From NCBI RefSeq assembly GCF_000423625.1, contig NZ_AUII01000005.1, forward strand, positions 1-64,000: a stretch of DNA of 64,000 nt. The letters are read 5' to 3'. Both the position numbers and the translations under genes were made by a program. This document shows positions 17,500-26,151 of this stretch, piece by piece. The notes under the pieces are model-generated. The model saw nothing but the letters and a program-made list of their open reading frames with translations. It did no database searches and was not told the DNA's origin. Within the stretch, counting starts at the first letter, position 1; the number at the start of each line of letters is the position of its first letter. The stretch is from Pseudonocardia asaccharolytica DSM 44247 = NBRC 16224 (lineage in GTDB: Bacteria > Actinomycetota > Actinomycetes > Mycobacteriales > Pseudonocardiaceae).

Positions 17500-17547
17500 A
17501 ACGGCGCCGGCCGGCGGAACCACGTCTCGTCGGCCGGCGCCGTTTTT
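17500..17547 (+). terminator. intrinsic terminator of sodN
   Basis: A perfect 14-base stem (AACGGCGCCGGCCG with its complement at 17531-17544) and a 17-base loop run into a TTTTT tract. It lies 15 bases after the sodN stop, a classic Rho-independent terminator. Confidence 0.92.
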
Positions 17548-17843
17548 GCTGTCGGGCGTTGTTCGACGGCCCGTGGACGGCCAGAGACACCCGCGATCAG
17601 ATGTGAGACGCGCCGGTGGGCGCGCTGTGCACTGACAGTGAGGATGCGGGCGAACCGCGCCGCGGACGGTGACCGATGCGATGTCCCGGCCAACTGGGCC
17701 GAAATGAAGGAGCCCGCGCTTGACATCGAGGAATCGCCACCCTTGGGTCACGACCTGGGAATCGCCACCACAGCGCGGCTTGCCTGGCCCCGCGTTCGCC
17801 TGAGATGGACAGCCACGAGTCGGCGTTCGTCGAAGGAGACGAA
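17548..17843. other. intergenic stretch, nothing assigned
   Basis: About 300 bases between the sodN terminator and the MFS remnant. Frames on both strands are short and Arg-rich with no recognisable motif. It probably belongs to the decayed block that continues to about 19.5 kb. Confidence 0.4.
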
Positions 17844-18139
17844 ATGACGCTTGACACGGGTCTCCATGAGGATCAACGCACCCGCCTGCGGCGCCGCACG
17901 TTCGTATGGGTTGTATCGCCTGCCACCGCCGGTCCGATGTTCGGCGGTGACGACCTGGTCGTCGGGACGGTGCTCCCGATCTTTCTGCATGATCCTTCTC
18001 GGATCGGCCGGGTGACTCCGCGGTGGACGGCGCACTCGGCGGCTACGCGCTGATCGGTCTGCTGATCGGCGCGCTGCTCGCGGGCACAGTCGGCGACCTC
18101 CTGGGCCGGCGCAATCTCGTGCTCGCCGTCTACGCATGA
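17844..18139 (+). pseudogene. truncated, frameshifted MFS transporter (aromatic acid type)
   Basis: From the ATG at 17844 the text reads TLDTGLHEDQRTRLRRRTFV, then GGDDLVVGTVLPIFLHDPSRIG, which is the first transmembrane region of an aromatic-acid/H+ symporter type MFS protein. Near 18005 the frame shifts to GALGGYALIGLLIGALLAGTVGDLLGRRN, the second helix plus the signature GDxxGRR loop. A stop follows at 18137. Only about 98 of the usual 430 residues remain. Clearly a remnant. Confidence 0.75.
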
Positions 18140-18327
18140 TTCCCCATTGGTCGGGCGCCCCACAACGTGACGCTCTGGCTTGAGCCAGAGCTGCCGCCAA
18201 CGACGAATGGACGACGTGCTTCTGGACGATCTGTCGACCAAACAGGTAAGAGGTGTGAATGGCGTTTACCACAAAGCTGGTCCAGCAACTCCGGTGAGTG
18301 GAGTGATACCGATGGGAAGGGGTCCAC

Positions 18328-18470
18328 GTGGTCGACAAGGAGACATTCCGACACGTCATCGGCCATTTTGCGAGTGGAGTCACGGTTCTCACTACGCACA
18401 GCGATGACGAAGACTTCGGTGCGACCGCCAGCACGGTTTCGTCCCTGTCGCTCGAGCCGCCGATGGCCGT
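18328..18470 (+). pseudogene. 5' fragment of a flavin reductase-like gene
   Basis: The GTG at 18328 opens VDKETFRHVIGHFASGVTVL, followed by GATASTVSSLSLEPPM. This is the FMN-binding N-terminus of the flavin reductase-like (DIM6/NTAB) family. After PPM the family sequence ends abruptly; the frame continues to 18852 with unrelated Arg-rich text. The gene has therefore been cut by a deletion or rearrangement near 18470. Full-length members have about 160-180 residues. Confidence 0.65.
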
Positions 18471-19082
18471 CCGACTCGTCGTCGTCGGCAACTTCCGGTT
18501 CGGCCGTCGCGGGGCCGGCAGGGTCGTGACGCTGCGCGAACTCTCGTCGACGGCGCACTTGGGCGGCGTGGAGGTGGGGACGGTGGAGGTGGCCACCCGG
18601 CTGCTCGGCCGGCCCTATGAGGTCACCGGGGCGCTGCGCGCCGTCGGCCGTCGGTGGCCTCGGTCATCGTTCCGACAGCGCGGGCCGTGCCCTCGCCGGG
18701 CAGATACGTGGGCTCGTTTCGAGTGCGTGGCAGGCGTGACCATCGATGGGAACCACCGTGACAGCCGGCATGCCCTGACCGTCCACCACGACGTCGACGC
18801 GGCCGACCGACCTCGGGGACTCGCCCACGTCGGATTCGGCCGGAGACTCTGACGAGTTCGGTGACGGGCACGGGCCCGATGGTCGAGTGCCGCTCCTCCC
18901 CGAGCAGAGGGGTCTCGGACTGCCCATTCATAGCTGTTGCCATCCTGGCCGAAGGGGACGACCCGCTCGGCCGCTTCGCCGACCTCGACCACTGAGCTCG
19001 GCGCGGCTCAACCGCCTCGTCGAGCCGATCGCGGACTCGTCGCCGCGCTCGCCGAACGGACGACGGCGTCCCGTTCCATCTG
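18471..19082. other. decayed sequence, no intact gene
   Basis: Frames are broken every 50-150 bases. Short protein-like pieces appear, such as AVAILAEGDDPLGRFADLDH ending at a stop near 18995, but none could be tied to a family with confidence. I read the stretch as remnants between the flavin reductase fragment and the VWA fragment. Confidence 0.4.
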
Positions 19083-19331
19083 GTGGTTCGCCGATCGGTG
19101 TCCGACCGGATCCGGCTGCTCGTCGTCGCCGACGTCTCGCTGTCGGTCCGCTCGATCACCGGCTTCGCGCTACGCCTCGCCCAGACCTTGCACGCCATGG
19201 CCTTCCGCTGCCGGGTTCTGGCTTACGTCGACGATCTTGTGGGACGTCACGGACGCGCTCACGTCGTCGTTGCGCGGGATGCGGCGGAGCTGGCCGGCAG
19301 GGTCGGGGAGCTGGGCCATGCCCTCTCCTGA
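19083..19331 (+). pseudogene. VWA/CoxE-like domain fragment
   Basis: One frame carries DRIRLLVVADVSLSVRSITG, then FALRLAQTLHAMAFRCRVLAYVDD, which looks like the core of a von Willebrand A domain of the CoxE type with the DxSxS metal site altered to DVSLS. A neighbouring frame continues WDVTDALTSSLRGMRRSW, so a frameshift lies near 19235. Full CoxE-like proteins are several hundred residues. It lies in the same decayed block as the MFS and flavin reductase pieces. Confidence 0.5.
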
Positions 19332-19526
19332 TCGCGCCGCCGAGATGTTCCGCGGATCGAGGTGGACCGGACCGGCCTCAACCTCAACTACTGCAAAGCT
19401 TTCGCAACAAAGTCGTTGGGTCGCGACCGCGAGAGCTCAGTCTGGGTGATCGTCGACAGCTCGGCATCCAGCATTCGGACGGGGTCGGCGCGCTCGCGCC
19501 GGCCCGTTTCTCGTCTCGGCGAACGC

Positions 19527-19554
19527 TTGACACATTCCCATATAGATATATGAT
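19527..19554 (+). promoter_or_regulatory. sigma-A-type promoter of the ArsR operon, probably leaderless
   Basis: TTGACA (19527-19532) and TATGAT (19549-19554) are separated by 16 bases. Transcription would begin about 7 bases after the -10 box, at or next to the ATG at 19561, so the message would lack a leader. A 14-base inverted repeat, CATATAGATATATG (19539-19552), overlaps the -10 box and is a good candidate operator for the ArsR protein. Confidence 0.7.
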
Positions 19555-19560
19555 TTTTCC

Positions 19561-19917
19561 ATGGCCCGGGCGGCGACAACGACGGACGCGTTCAACGCGG
19601 TGGCCGAACCGCGGCGGCGGCGGATCCTCGATCTGCTCGCCGGCGGGGAACGCTCGGTGAATGACCTCGTCGCGGCGCTGGGCGTCGCGCAGCCGCTGGT
19701 GTCCAAACACCTCCGGGTGCTGCGGGAGGTGGGGCTGGTGGAGGTGCGCGATGAGGGCCGGCGGCGGATGTACCGGCTCAACGGGCGCCCGCTCAAACCC
19801 ATCTACGACTGGGTCAAGAGCTACGAGCAGTCGTGGGCGCAGCGCTTCGAGCGGCTGGATGCCGTGCTGGAGGAGCTCAAGGAGATCGAGAACGGAGATG
19901 ATGGCGATGACGACTAG
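19561..19917 (+). CDS. ArsR-family transcriptional repressor
   Basis: A 118-residue winged-helix repressor: TDAFNAVAEPRRRRILDLLAGGERSVNDLVAALG, then QPLVSKHLRVLREVGLVEVRDEGRRRMYRLN. No metal-binding cysteines are present, as usual for the subgroup paired with AHSA1 proteins. The C-terminus is acidic (NGDDGDDD). Its stop lies inside the start of the following AHSA1 gene, so they are co-translated. The palindrome over its own promoter suggests autorepression. Confidence 0.93.
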   Translation: MARAATTTDAFNAVAEPRRRRILDLLAGGERSVNDLVAALGVAQPLVSKHLRVLREVGLVEVRDEGRRRMYRLNGRPLKPIYDWVKSYEQSWAQRFERLDAVLEELKEIENGDDGDDD

Positions 19918-20407
19918 CGGTACCGCGGTCGTGACCCTCCCGACGGACACGCAGATCCTGATCGAGCGGGAGTTCGACGCGCCCAGGCACCTGGTCTACA
20001 AGGCGTACACGACGCCGGAGCTCATCAAGCGCTGGTGGGCAGGCGACCGGGGTGAGGTCACCAGCGTCGAGGTCGATCTTCGGGTCGGCGGCCGGTGGCG
20101 CTATGTGATGGTGGCCAACGGCGGCTTCGAGGTCGCGTTCCACGGCGAGTACCGGGAGATCGTGCCCAACGAGCGCATCGTCTCGACCGAGGTGTTCGAG
20201 GGCATGCCGGACGGGAAGGCGGTGGACACGCTCACGCTCACCGAACGGGACGGCTGCACCACCCTCGCGATCCTCGTGCAGCACTCCTGCCAGGAGCACC
20301 GTGACGCGCACATCGGCTCCGGCATGGAGGACGGACTGCAAGAGGCGCTCGACCATCTGGAGCGGGTCGCGGAGTCGCTCGCCGAGGAGAGCTCGCGGAG
20401 CGAGTGA
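19907..20407 (+). CDS. SRPBCC/AHSA1 domain protein
   Basis: A protein of about 166 residues with the START-like helix-grip fold of the AHSA1 group: ILIEREFDAPRHLVYKAYTT, PELIKRWWAGDRGEV, DLRVGGRWRYVM, FHGEYREIVPNERIV and a C-terminal amphipathic helix MEDGLQEALDHLERVAESL. The fold binds hydrophobic ligands or partner proteins; the ligand is unknown. Three in-frame ATGs lie close together (19898, 19901, 19907); GGAGA at 19894-19898 is best spaced for 19907. It overlaps the ArsR stop. Confidence 0.88.
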   Translation: MTTSGTAVVTLPTDTQILIEREFDAPRHLVYKAYTTPELIKRWWAGDRGEVTSVEVDLRVGGRWRYVMVANGGFEVAFHGEYREIVPNERIVSTEVFEGMPDGKAVDTLTLTERDGCTTLAILVQHSCQEHRDAHIGSGMEDGLQEALDHLERVAESLAEESSRSE

Positions 20408-20896
20408 TCAGCCGAGCCGCAGCGCGGTGCAGCGCCATCCGCCGTCGCCGAGTTCGAAGCGGGCGGCCATGGCGCGGACCCGGCCGCCGAGCCGGCACAC
20501 CGCCGCGACCTCGACGGCTCCCGGCCGGGGCTGGTCGAGCCGAAGCGAGCGCAGCTGCCCGGCTCGGTCGCGGCGCAGATCGGGCCGGGCAGCGGCGGCT
20601 GTGACGTAGCGCAGCACCCGCGGCGCGACATGGCGCGCGAGATGCCGCGCGGGACGGCGCCCGTCGAGGGTCTCGAGAACGAACTGCAGGACCTGTGCCG
20701 CCCGGCCCCGGGCGGTGCCGTCCTCCAGGGTGCGTTGCGGTGGTGGCGGGACCGGCGGTGACGCCGGGCTCGCCGTCGCCAGCGCGAGCTGCACGCCGCC
20801 CGAATCGGGGTCCGGCTCGTGCCGCAGGCGGCGCAGCCGGGGACGGGGCTGCTGGGGGCTTCGGGGACGCGGGACGGCAACAGCGGCGGTCGTCAC
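20408..20896 (-). CDS. Rv3235-family conserved actinobacterial protein
   Basis: A 162-residue protein with a disordered Pro/Arg-rich N-terminal half. The conserved C-terminal domain reads GRAAQVLQFVLETLDGRRPARHLARHVAPRVL and later VCRLGGRVRAMAARFELGDGGWRCTALRLG. The pattern matches the uncharacterised Rv3235 family (DUF6459), often found near secA and the whiB1 region in actinobacteria. No catalytic residues are evident. It is convergent with the AHSA1 gene with no gap (stops at 20405-20407 and 20408-20410). Confidence 0.8.
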   Translation of the reverse strand: MTTAAVAVPRPRSPQQPRPRLRRLRHEPDPDSGGVQLALATASPASPPVPPPPQRTLEDGTARGRAAQVLQFVLETLDGRRPARHLARHVAPRVLRYVTAAAARPDLRRDRAGQLRSLRLDQPRPGAVEVAAVCRLGGRVRAMAARFELGDGGWRCTALRLG

Positions 20897-20999
20897 GGGG
20901 ACGAGCCTGCGGCGGACGAATGGAACGTCGTGGCGGATCCAGGAGGTACCGCCCTATATCATTTGTCGACATACGATTAGTCCATGTACGGTCTCGGTC

Positions 21000-21464
21000 G
21001 TGACCGCTCCTCAGACGTTCTTCGAGACCCGACCGGAGCACATGCCGCTGGGCAAGCTGCTGGTGTGGACCGGGCGGGCGGTCGGTTGTTACTACCAGCG
21101 CATCGTCGCCGCCCACGGGCTCACCTCGACCTCGATCGGAGTGCTCGGCGTGCTGGGCCATTCCGGGGGCCTCTCGCACCGGGAACTCGCCGGCCGTCTC
21201 GGGGTCACCCCGGCCACGCTGACCCCGGTGATCGACGCGCTGGAGCAGGCCGGGGAGCTGCGCCGCGATCGCGACCGCCACGACCGGCGGGTCGTCCGGC
21301 TGTCGATCACCGACGCCGGCCGGGACCGGATGATGACCGCGTTCACCCAGGTCGTCGCCACCTTCCGGGAGAGGATGCCGCATCCTCCGCCCGACGAGGC
21401 GGAGATCATCCGGAAGTACCTGCTCGGCGTGCTGGCTGTGACCACGGACGAGGGGGAGACGTGA
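21000..21464 (+). CDS. MarR-family transcriptional regulator
   Basis: A 154-residue MarR winged helix: GKLLVWTGRAVGCYYQRIVAAHGLT, GVLGHSGGLSHRELAGRLGVTPATLTPVIDALEQAG and the wing RDRHDRRVVRLSITDAGRDRM. The GTG at 21000 is chosen; ATG at 21042 would remove part of helix 1. Its stop overlaps the GTG start of the ABC ATPase (GTGA at 21461), so it is the first gene of a three- or four-gene exporter operon and probably its repressor. Confidence 0.88.
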   Translation: MTAPQTFFETRPEHMPLGKLLVWTGRAVGCYYQRIVAAHGLTSTSIGVLGVLGHSGGLSHRELAGRLGVTPATLTPVIDALEQAGELRRDRDRHDRRVVRLSITDAGRDRMMTAFTQVVATFRERMPHPPPDEAEIIRKYLLGVLAVTTDEGET

Positions 21465-22519
21465 CGAACCAACCGGCCGCCGAGGTGCGCGAGCTGGTCA
21501 AGCGCTACCCGAAGAGCCCGACGAACGCGGTGGACGGCCTGTCGTTCACCGTCGAGCGCGGTGAGGTGTTCGGGCTGCTCGGCCCGAACGGCGCCGGGAA
21601 GACCACGACCGTCGGAGTGCTCACCACCCGGGTGCTGCCGACCGGCGGGAGCGCGCGGGTCACGGGTCTCGACGTGGTCGCCGACGCCGTCGCCGTGCGC
21701 TCGCGGCTCGCGGTTGTCCCGCAACGGGTGAACCTCGACCGCTCGCTCTCGGTGCGCGACAACCTGATCTTCCACGCCGCCTACCACGGAGTCGGACGGG
21801 CCGAGCGCAACTGCCGGGCCGACGCGCTGCTCGACCGGATGGGACTACAGGACAAGGCCAAGGCCGTGGTCGACGACCTGTCCGGCGGACAGAGCCAGCG
21901 GGTGATGATCGCCCGTGGGCTCATGCACCGGCCCGAGGTCCTCTTTCTCGACGAGCCGTCGACCGGGCTCGACCCGCAAGCGCGGCTGTTCGTGCACGAC
22001 CAGGTGCGCGAGCTGCGCGACGAGGGCGTCACCATCGTGCTCACCACGCACGACATGGACGAGGCCCAGAAGCTTTCCGACCGGGTCGGCATCGTCGACC
22101 ACGGCAAGCTGCTCACGCTCGACACCCCGGGCGGGCTGATCCGCTCGCTACCCGGATGCGGCACCGTCGAGGTCACCGTCGCGCCGGGGACCGAATCCGC
22201 GGACGAGCTCGTCGCCAGGCTGATCGAGCTCCCCGGGGTGGAACGCGTCGAGCAGCTCGCCGCGGCGCCGCCGTCCGGGGTGCCGTCGGACATGCCGCCG
22301 ATCCCGAACGGGCCCGGCCGGATCGCGGCCCCGCCCGCACCGGCCGGCGTCGACCGTGACATCCGGCTGCGGCTCTACGTCGATACCGAGCCCGCCGCGC
22401 TGGTCGGCCCGGTCGTCGCACTGCTGGGCTCGCACGATGCCCAGGTCAGTGACCTCTCGCTCGGCGAGCCGAGCCTCGAGGACATCTTCATCTCGCTGAC
22501 CGGGAGAGATCTGCGATGA
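21461..22519 (+). CDS. ABC exporter ATP-binding protein, DrrA-like
   Basis: A 352-residue ATPase of the drug-export (DrrA/CcmA) type: Walker A GPNGAGKTTT, LSVRDNLIFHAAYHGV, signature LSGGQSQRV, Walker B VLFLDEPSTGLDPQAR and switch TTHDMDEA. The C-terminal 120 residues contain a Pro-rich insert (PPSGVPSDMPPIPNGPGR) not usual in the family, then the normal ending LGEPSLEDIFISLTGRDLR. Coupled on both sides (GTGA upstream, ATGA downstream). With the permease it should form a multidrug or lipid exporter under MarR control. Confidence 0.92.
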   Translation: MTNQPAAEVRELVKRYPKSPTNAVDGLSFTVERGEVFGLLGPNGAGKTTTVGVLTTRVLPTGGSARVTGLDVVADAVAVRSRLAVVPQRVNLDRSLSVRDNLIFHAAYHGVGRAERNCRADALLDRMGLQDKAKAVVDDLSGGQSQRVMIARGLMHRPEVLFLDEPSTGLDPQARLFVHDQVRELRDEGVTIVLTTHDMDEAQKLSDRVGIVDHGKLLTLDTPGGLIRSLPGCGTVEVTVAPGTESADELVARLIELPGVERVEQLAAAPPSGVPSDMPPIPNGPGRIAAPPAPAGVDRDIRLRLYVDTEPAALVGPVVALLGSHDAQVSDLSLGEPSLEDIFISLTGRDLR

Positions 22520-23328
22520 CCATTACCGGCAACGGGCAGCTGGTCGAGCGCACCACTTCGGCCGGCCCATGGCGCGCGTTCCTCGCGGTGCTGGGCCGCG
22601 ATATCTTCGTCACCGGCAAGGAGCTGCCCGCATTCCTCGCGCAGGTGCTCGTCCAGCCGTTCTTCTTCCTGCTGGTCTTCGTCGTGGTACTCGGTCGCGG
22701 CGGGTTCGTCTCGCCCGACTACGGCTCGATCATGCTGCCCGGCCTGCTGGCCATGAACGCGATGTTCGCGGCGCTGCAGGCCGTAGCGTTCCCGCTGGTC
22801 TTCGAGTTCTCCTGGTCACGCGAGATCGAGGACCGGCTGCTCGCCCCGATGCCGATCCCGCTCGTGGCCGTCGAGAAGATCGCCTACGCCTCCCTACGCG
22901 GACTCGTGGCCAGCGTGCTCATGGTTCCCATCGGGATGCTGATGATCGACACGCACTGGCCGGCGTCCGGGCTCGGCCCGGCGCTGTTGATGGTCGTACT
23001 GGGGGCGCTGCTGGGCGCCACGATGGGCATGGTCATCGGCACCGCGGTGCCGCCGCGGCGGATCAACATCCTGTTCGCGGTGATCTTCACGCCGCTGATG
23101 TTCACCGGGTCCGTGCAGTACCCCTGGCATTCGCTGACCGACCTGCGCTGGTTCCAGGTGATCTCGGCGCTCAACCCACTGACGTATGTGAGCGAAGGGG
23201 TGCGCGCGGCCCTGGTGCCGCAGGTGCCGCACCTGCCGCTGTGGCTGTGCATCGTCGTGGCGGCGGCGGCGGTCGTCGTGCTGGCGCTGCTGGGCATCCG
23301 CGGTTTCCTGCGCCGGGCGCTCGACTGA
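22516..23328 (+). CDS. ABC-2 type exporter permease, DrrB-like
   Basis: A 270-residue membrane protein with six predicted helices of the ABC-2 fold (FFFLLVFVVVLGRGGF, GLLAMNAMFAALQAVAFPLVF, LLMVVLGALLGATMGMVIG, and the C-terminal LWLCIVVAAAAVVVLALLG). The conserved late motif FTPLMFTGSVQYPW, SLTDLRWFQVISALNPLTYVSEGVR is typical of DrrB/NodJ permeases. Its ATG overlaps the ATPase stop, and its TGA overlaps the ATG of the HAD gene. Confidence 0.92.
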   Translation: MTITGNGQLVERTTSAGPWRAFLAVLGRDIFVTGKELPAFLAQVLVQPFFFLLVFVVVLGRGGFVSPDYGSIMLPGLLAMNAMFAALQAVAFPLVFEFSWSREIEDRLLAPMPIPLVAVEKIAYASLRGLVASVLMVPIGMLMIDTHWPASGLGPALLMVVLGALLGATMGMVIGTAVPPRRINILFAVIFTPLMFTGSVQYPWHSLTDLRWFQVISALNPLTYVSEGVRAALVPQVPHLPLWLCIVVAAAAVVVLALLGIRGFLRRALD

Positions 23329-23696
23329 TGCTCCGCGGACTGATCATGGACTACGGTGGGGTGCTCACCGACGGTGAGCCGATACGCTCCCTCGTCCGGC
23401 GGGCCCGTGCCGCCGGGGTGCGCACCGCGCTGCTCTCCGACGCCCAGCAGGTGCCGGCGGACTGCGCCGAGCTGTTCGACGTTGTGGTTCTCGGGACGAC
23501 AGCCGGTGCCCGCAAGCCGGACCCCGCGGCGTTCCGGGCCACCACGGACCTGCTCGACCTTCCGGCGGGAGACTGCGTGGTGGTCGACGACCTGCCCGCC
23601 AACCTCGCCGGTGCGCGGGCCGCCGGCGCCGTGATCGTCCGCCACGAGAACCCGGAGGTCACCGTCGCCGAGCTGGAGATCCTGCTCGGACTCTGA
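23328..23696 (+). CDS. small HAD-like hydrolase
   Basis: A 122-residue HAD-fold protein. Motif I is altered to DYGGVLTD; the first Asp is kept and the usual second Asp (DxD) is replaced by Gly. Motif II is LLSDAQ, the motif III Lys is in TAGARKPDPAAF, and motif IV is VVVDDLPANLAGARAAG. It lacks a cap domain and is shorter than typical HAD phosphatases (about 200). Members with DYGGV are common in actinobacteria and are usually annotated as HAD-IA hydrolases. Coupled to the exporter permease (TGATG), but a functional link is not obvious. Confidence 0.8.
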   Translation: MLRGLIMDYGGVLTDGEPIRSLVRRARAAGVRTALLSDAQQVPADCAELFDVVVLGTTAGARKPDPAAFRATTDLLDLPAGDCVVVDDLPANLAGARAAGAVIVRHENPEVTVAELEILLGL

Positions 23697-23717
23697 CGGA
23701 CGGCCGGTGCTTCGCAA

Positions 23718-23757
23718 GACGGTGGCTTTCCGGTCCGACCGGAGTAAAGCCACCGTC
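23718..23757. terminator. bidirectional hairpin terminator
   Basis: GACGGTGGCTTT pairs perfectly with AAAGCCACCGTC (23746-23757). The loop contains a second small stem (CCGGTCCGACCGG). It lies between convergent genes (HAD hydrolase and the MGFLDKAK protein). Confidence 0.75.
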
Positions 23758-23786
23758 CTGCGGCGGAGAGGGGAGAGGCGCGGCGC

Positions 23787-24035
23787 TCAGCGTGGCCGGT
23801 TCTCCGGGGGCGGCTCCTCGCCCGGGGCCGCCTCGGGCGGGGGCGCCGCGGGCGGGGGCGCCGCGGTGGTGTCGCCCTGCCCGGTGGCCCCTCTGGCCTT
23901 CTCGACGATCGAGTCGATCTGCTCGTCGTGGCCCGCGTACCGGCGCTTCGCGGCCTCACCGGCCTTGTCGAGGCCCTGGTCGACCTTGTCGTCGTGCTGT
24001 CCCAGCAGTTGCTTTGCCTTGTCCAGGAAACCCAT
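23787..24035 (-). CDS. Rv0909-type antitoxin family protein
   Basis: An 82-residue protein starting MGFLDKAKQLLGQHDDKVDQ, then LDKAGEAAKRRYAGHDEQID and IVEKARGATG. This is the small helical family annotated as antitoxin in mycobacteria (Rv0909-like, MT0933 family). The C-terminal third is Pro/Ala/Glu-rich and probably disordered. No toxin gene is adjacent, as is common for this family in actinobacteria, so an antitoxin role is doubtful here. Confidence 0.8.
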   Translation of the reverse strand: MGFLDKAKQLLGQHDDKVDQGLDKAGEAAKRRYAGHDEQIDSIVEKARGATGQGDTTAAPPPAAPPPEAAPGEEPPPENRPR

Positions 24036-24079
24036 GCCATCCACGATGAGGCACCGCGTCCGGGCCCGCAGCGCGAGGC

Positions 24080-25300
24080 TCATCCATTCGGCCGAATCCG
24101 CACGTGGTCGGGCCGGAGCTCGTCGATCCGGTTGACGCCGATGAGCTGCAGGGTTCGCACGATCTGAGCGCTCAGAATCTCGACGGATTTCGCCACGCCG
24201 CGCCGTCCGCCCGCCATCAGCCCGTAGAGGTAGGCGCGGCCGACCAGGGCGGCCCTGGCACCGAGCGCGATGGCCGCCACGATGTCGCCGCCGTGCATGA
24301 TCCCGGTGTCCACGAACACCTCGGTCCGATCCCCGACCTCCTCGACCACCGGTCCGACCAGCTCGATCGGCACCGGCGCGCGGTCGAGCTGGCGGCCGCC
24401 GTGGTTGGACACCACCACCCCGTCGGCACCCGCGTCGACCACCCGGCGCGCGTCCGCGACGCTCTGAATGCCCTTGATCACCAGCTTGCCCTGCCAGATC
24501 CCGCGCAGCCACGCGACGTCGTCGATCGTCAGCGCGGGGTCGAAGACCCGGTTGACCAGATCGGCGACGGTGCCCTCGGTGGAGGTGAGGCTGGCGAAGG
24601 TCAGGGGCTCGGTGGTGAGCAGGTCGAACCACCAGCGCGGATGCGTTGCGCCGTCGAGGAACGTCCGGAGACCCAGCGCGGGCGGAACGCTCAACCCGTT
24701 GCGGACGTCGCGCAACCGGGCCCCGCCGACCGGGGTGTCGACGGTGAGCATCAGCGTGTCGTATCCGGCGTCGGCGGCGCGCTGCACGAGGTCCTTGGCG
24801 ACCGCCCGGTCCCGCCACAGATAGAGCTGGAACCACCTGCGGGCGCCGGGCGCGGCGGCGGCGACCCCCTCGATCGTCGTCGTGCCCATCGTGGACAGCG
24901 TGAAGGGGATACCGACCTGCTCGGCGACGGCGGCCACCGCCCGCTCGCCCTCGTGGTGCATCATCCGCGTGAACCCCGTCGGGGCGAAGACGAACGGCAG
25001 CGCGGCGCGCATCCCGAGAATGGTGCGGCCGGTGTCGACCAGGGCCACATCGCGCAGGACCGCCGGCTGGAACTCGACCCTGGCGAACGCCCGGCGGGCC
25101 CGTTCCAGGCTCAGCTCACCATCCGCGGCCCCGTCGGCGTAGTCGAAGACGGCGCGCGGGGTGCGGCGGCGGGCGATCGCCCGCAGGTCGCCGATGCTCG
25201 CGGCGCGGGTGAGCCTGCGCTCGGTGCCGTTCCAGATGATCGGGGCGGGCCGCAGCAGCGGCCGCAGCTCCGCGGGGCGGGGGATCCGGCGCTGCACCAT
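24080..25300 (-). CDS. lldD: FMN-dependent alpha-hydroxy-acid dehydrogenase/oxidase
   Basis: A 406-residue FMN enzyme of the lactate dehydrogenase/glycolate oxidase family. Recognisable parts are [22 protein letters not shown] near the N-terminus, [85 protein letters not shown] (catalytic SNHGGR) and [32 protein letters not shown] for FMN phosphate. It oxidises an L-2-hydroxy acid, with L-lactate the likely substrate; oxidase and quinone-linked forms cannot be separated from sequence. It resembles LldD and the mycofactocin-associated MftD, but no mycofactocin genes are nearby. Confidence 0.9.
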   Translation of the reverse strand: MVQRRIPRPAELRPLLRPAPIIWNGTERRLTRAASIGDLRAIARRRTPRAVFDYADGAADGELSLERARRAFARVEFQPAVLRDVALVDTGRTILGMRAALPFVFAPTGFTRMMHHEGERAVAAVAEQVGIPFTLSTMGTTTIEGVAAAAPGARRWFQLYLWRDRAVAKDLVQRAADAGYDTLMLTVDTPVGGARLRDVRNGLSVPPALGLRTFLDGATHPRWWFDLLTTEPLTFASLTSTEGTVADLVNRVFDPALTIDDVAWLRGIWQGKLVIKGIQSVADARRVVDAGADGVVVSNHGGRQLDRAPVPIELVGPVVEEVGDRTEVFVDTGIMHGGDIVAAIALGARAALVGRAYLYGLMAGGRRGVAKSVEILSAQIVRTLQLIGVNRIDELRPDHVRIRPNG

Positions 25301-25356
25301 CGCCCCAGCCTAGGAAGCCCGCAACCGGTCCGGAAGCGTCGCGCCGGTTCGGCCCG

Positions 25357-26115
25357 TCAGCAGCGACGGCGCAGCAACTCGTAGGCGGCGACGGCCGCCG
25401 CGCTGGCGACGTTGAGCGACTCGACGCCTCCGTGCATCGGGATCGCCAGCGTGCCGTCGAGCCCGGCCCGCACCGGCGCGGACAGCCCGTCGGTCTCGTT
25501 GCCGAGCACCAGCGCGACCCGCTCGGGCAGCTCGGCGTCGAGCAGCGAGGCACCGTCGGCATCGAGCCCGAAGACACCGAAGCCGGCCGCACGCAGCGCC
25601 GCGCAGCCCTCCTCGGCGGTCGCCGCGCGCAGCACCGGCGCGGCGAACGCGATCCCGGCCGACGCCTTGACCACCAGCGGGTCGATCGCCGGGACCCCGC
25701 GCCGCGGCAGCAGCACGCCGTCCAGCCCGGCGGCGGTGGCGCTGCGCAGCACCATGCCGACGTTGGCCGGGTTGGTGACCCGGTCGAGCACCAGCACGGC
25801 GGCGCGCCGGCCAGGGGCCAGCCCGGAGAGGAAATCCGCGACCGGCGCCATCCGCGGCGCGACGACGTCGGCGAGCACGCCCTGGTCGTGCCTGCCGTTA
25901 CCGGCGAGCACCTTGACCCGGTGCGCGCTCGCCCTGGTCACCGGCACCCCGCGGGCCCTGGCCGCCGCGGTGATCGCCCGGACCGGTTCGCCCCGTGCGG
26001 TATCGGCGATGATCACCTTGTCGACCTGCAGCGCGGCGTCGCCGAGCGCCTCGAGCACCGGTTTTCGGCCGTACACCGTGATGAAGGTGTCCTTGGGAGA
26101 TCGCGGCTCTGGCAC
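25357..26115 (-). CDS. TrmH/SpoU-family RNA 2'-O-methyltransferase
   Basis: A 252-residue SPOUT methyltransferase. The N-terminal substrate-binding domain begins FITVYGRKPVLEALGDAALQVDKVIIA. The knotted SAM-binding domain has VLVLDRVTNPANVGMVLRSATAAGLDGVLL (motif 1), VALVLGNETDGLS (motif 2) and IPMHGGVESLNVASAAAVAAYEL (motif 3). The layout resembles RlmB/TrmH proteins that methylate rRNA or tRNA ribose; the exact nucleotide is unknown. The start is a GTG at 26115. Divergent from the acyltransferase gene with about 36 bases between. Confidence 0.92.
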   Translation of the reverse strand: MPEPRSPKDTFITVYGRKPVLEALGDAALQVDKVIIADTARGEPVRAITAAARARGVPVTRASAHRVKVLAGNGRHDQGVLADVVAPRMAPVADFLSGLAPGRRAAVLVLDRVTNPANVGMVLRSATAAGLDGVLLPRRGVPAIDPLVVKASAGIAFAAPVLRAATAEEGCAALRAAGFGVFGLDADGASLLDAELPERVALVLGNETDGLSAPVRAGLDGTLAIPMHGGVESLNVASAAAVAAYELLRRRC

Positions 26116-26151
26116 CGCGCCAGCGTCTCACGCGCTCGTAGGATCAGTCCC

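Noticed and set aside
18172..18191. Perfect small hairpin GCTCTGGCTTGAGCCAGAGC as a terminator
   Set aside because: Lies within the decayed block with no intact gene on either side to terminate; no T-run.
23787..24035. Toxin-antitoxin locus at the Rv0909-like gene
   Set aside because: No toxin gene on either side; the neighbours are a HAD protein and an FMN dehydrogenase.
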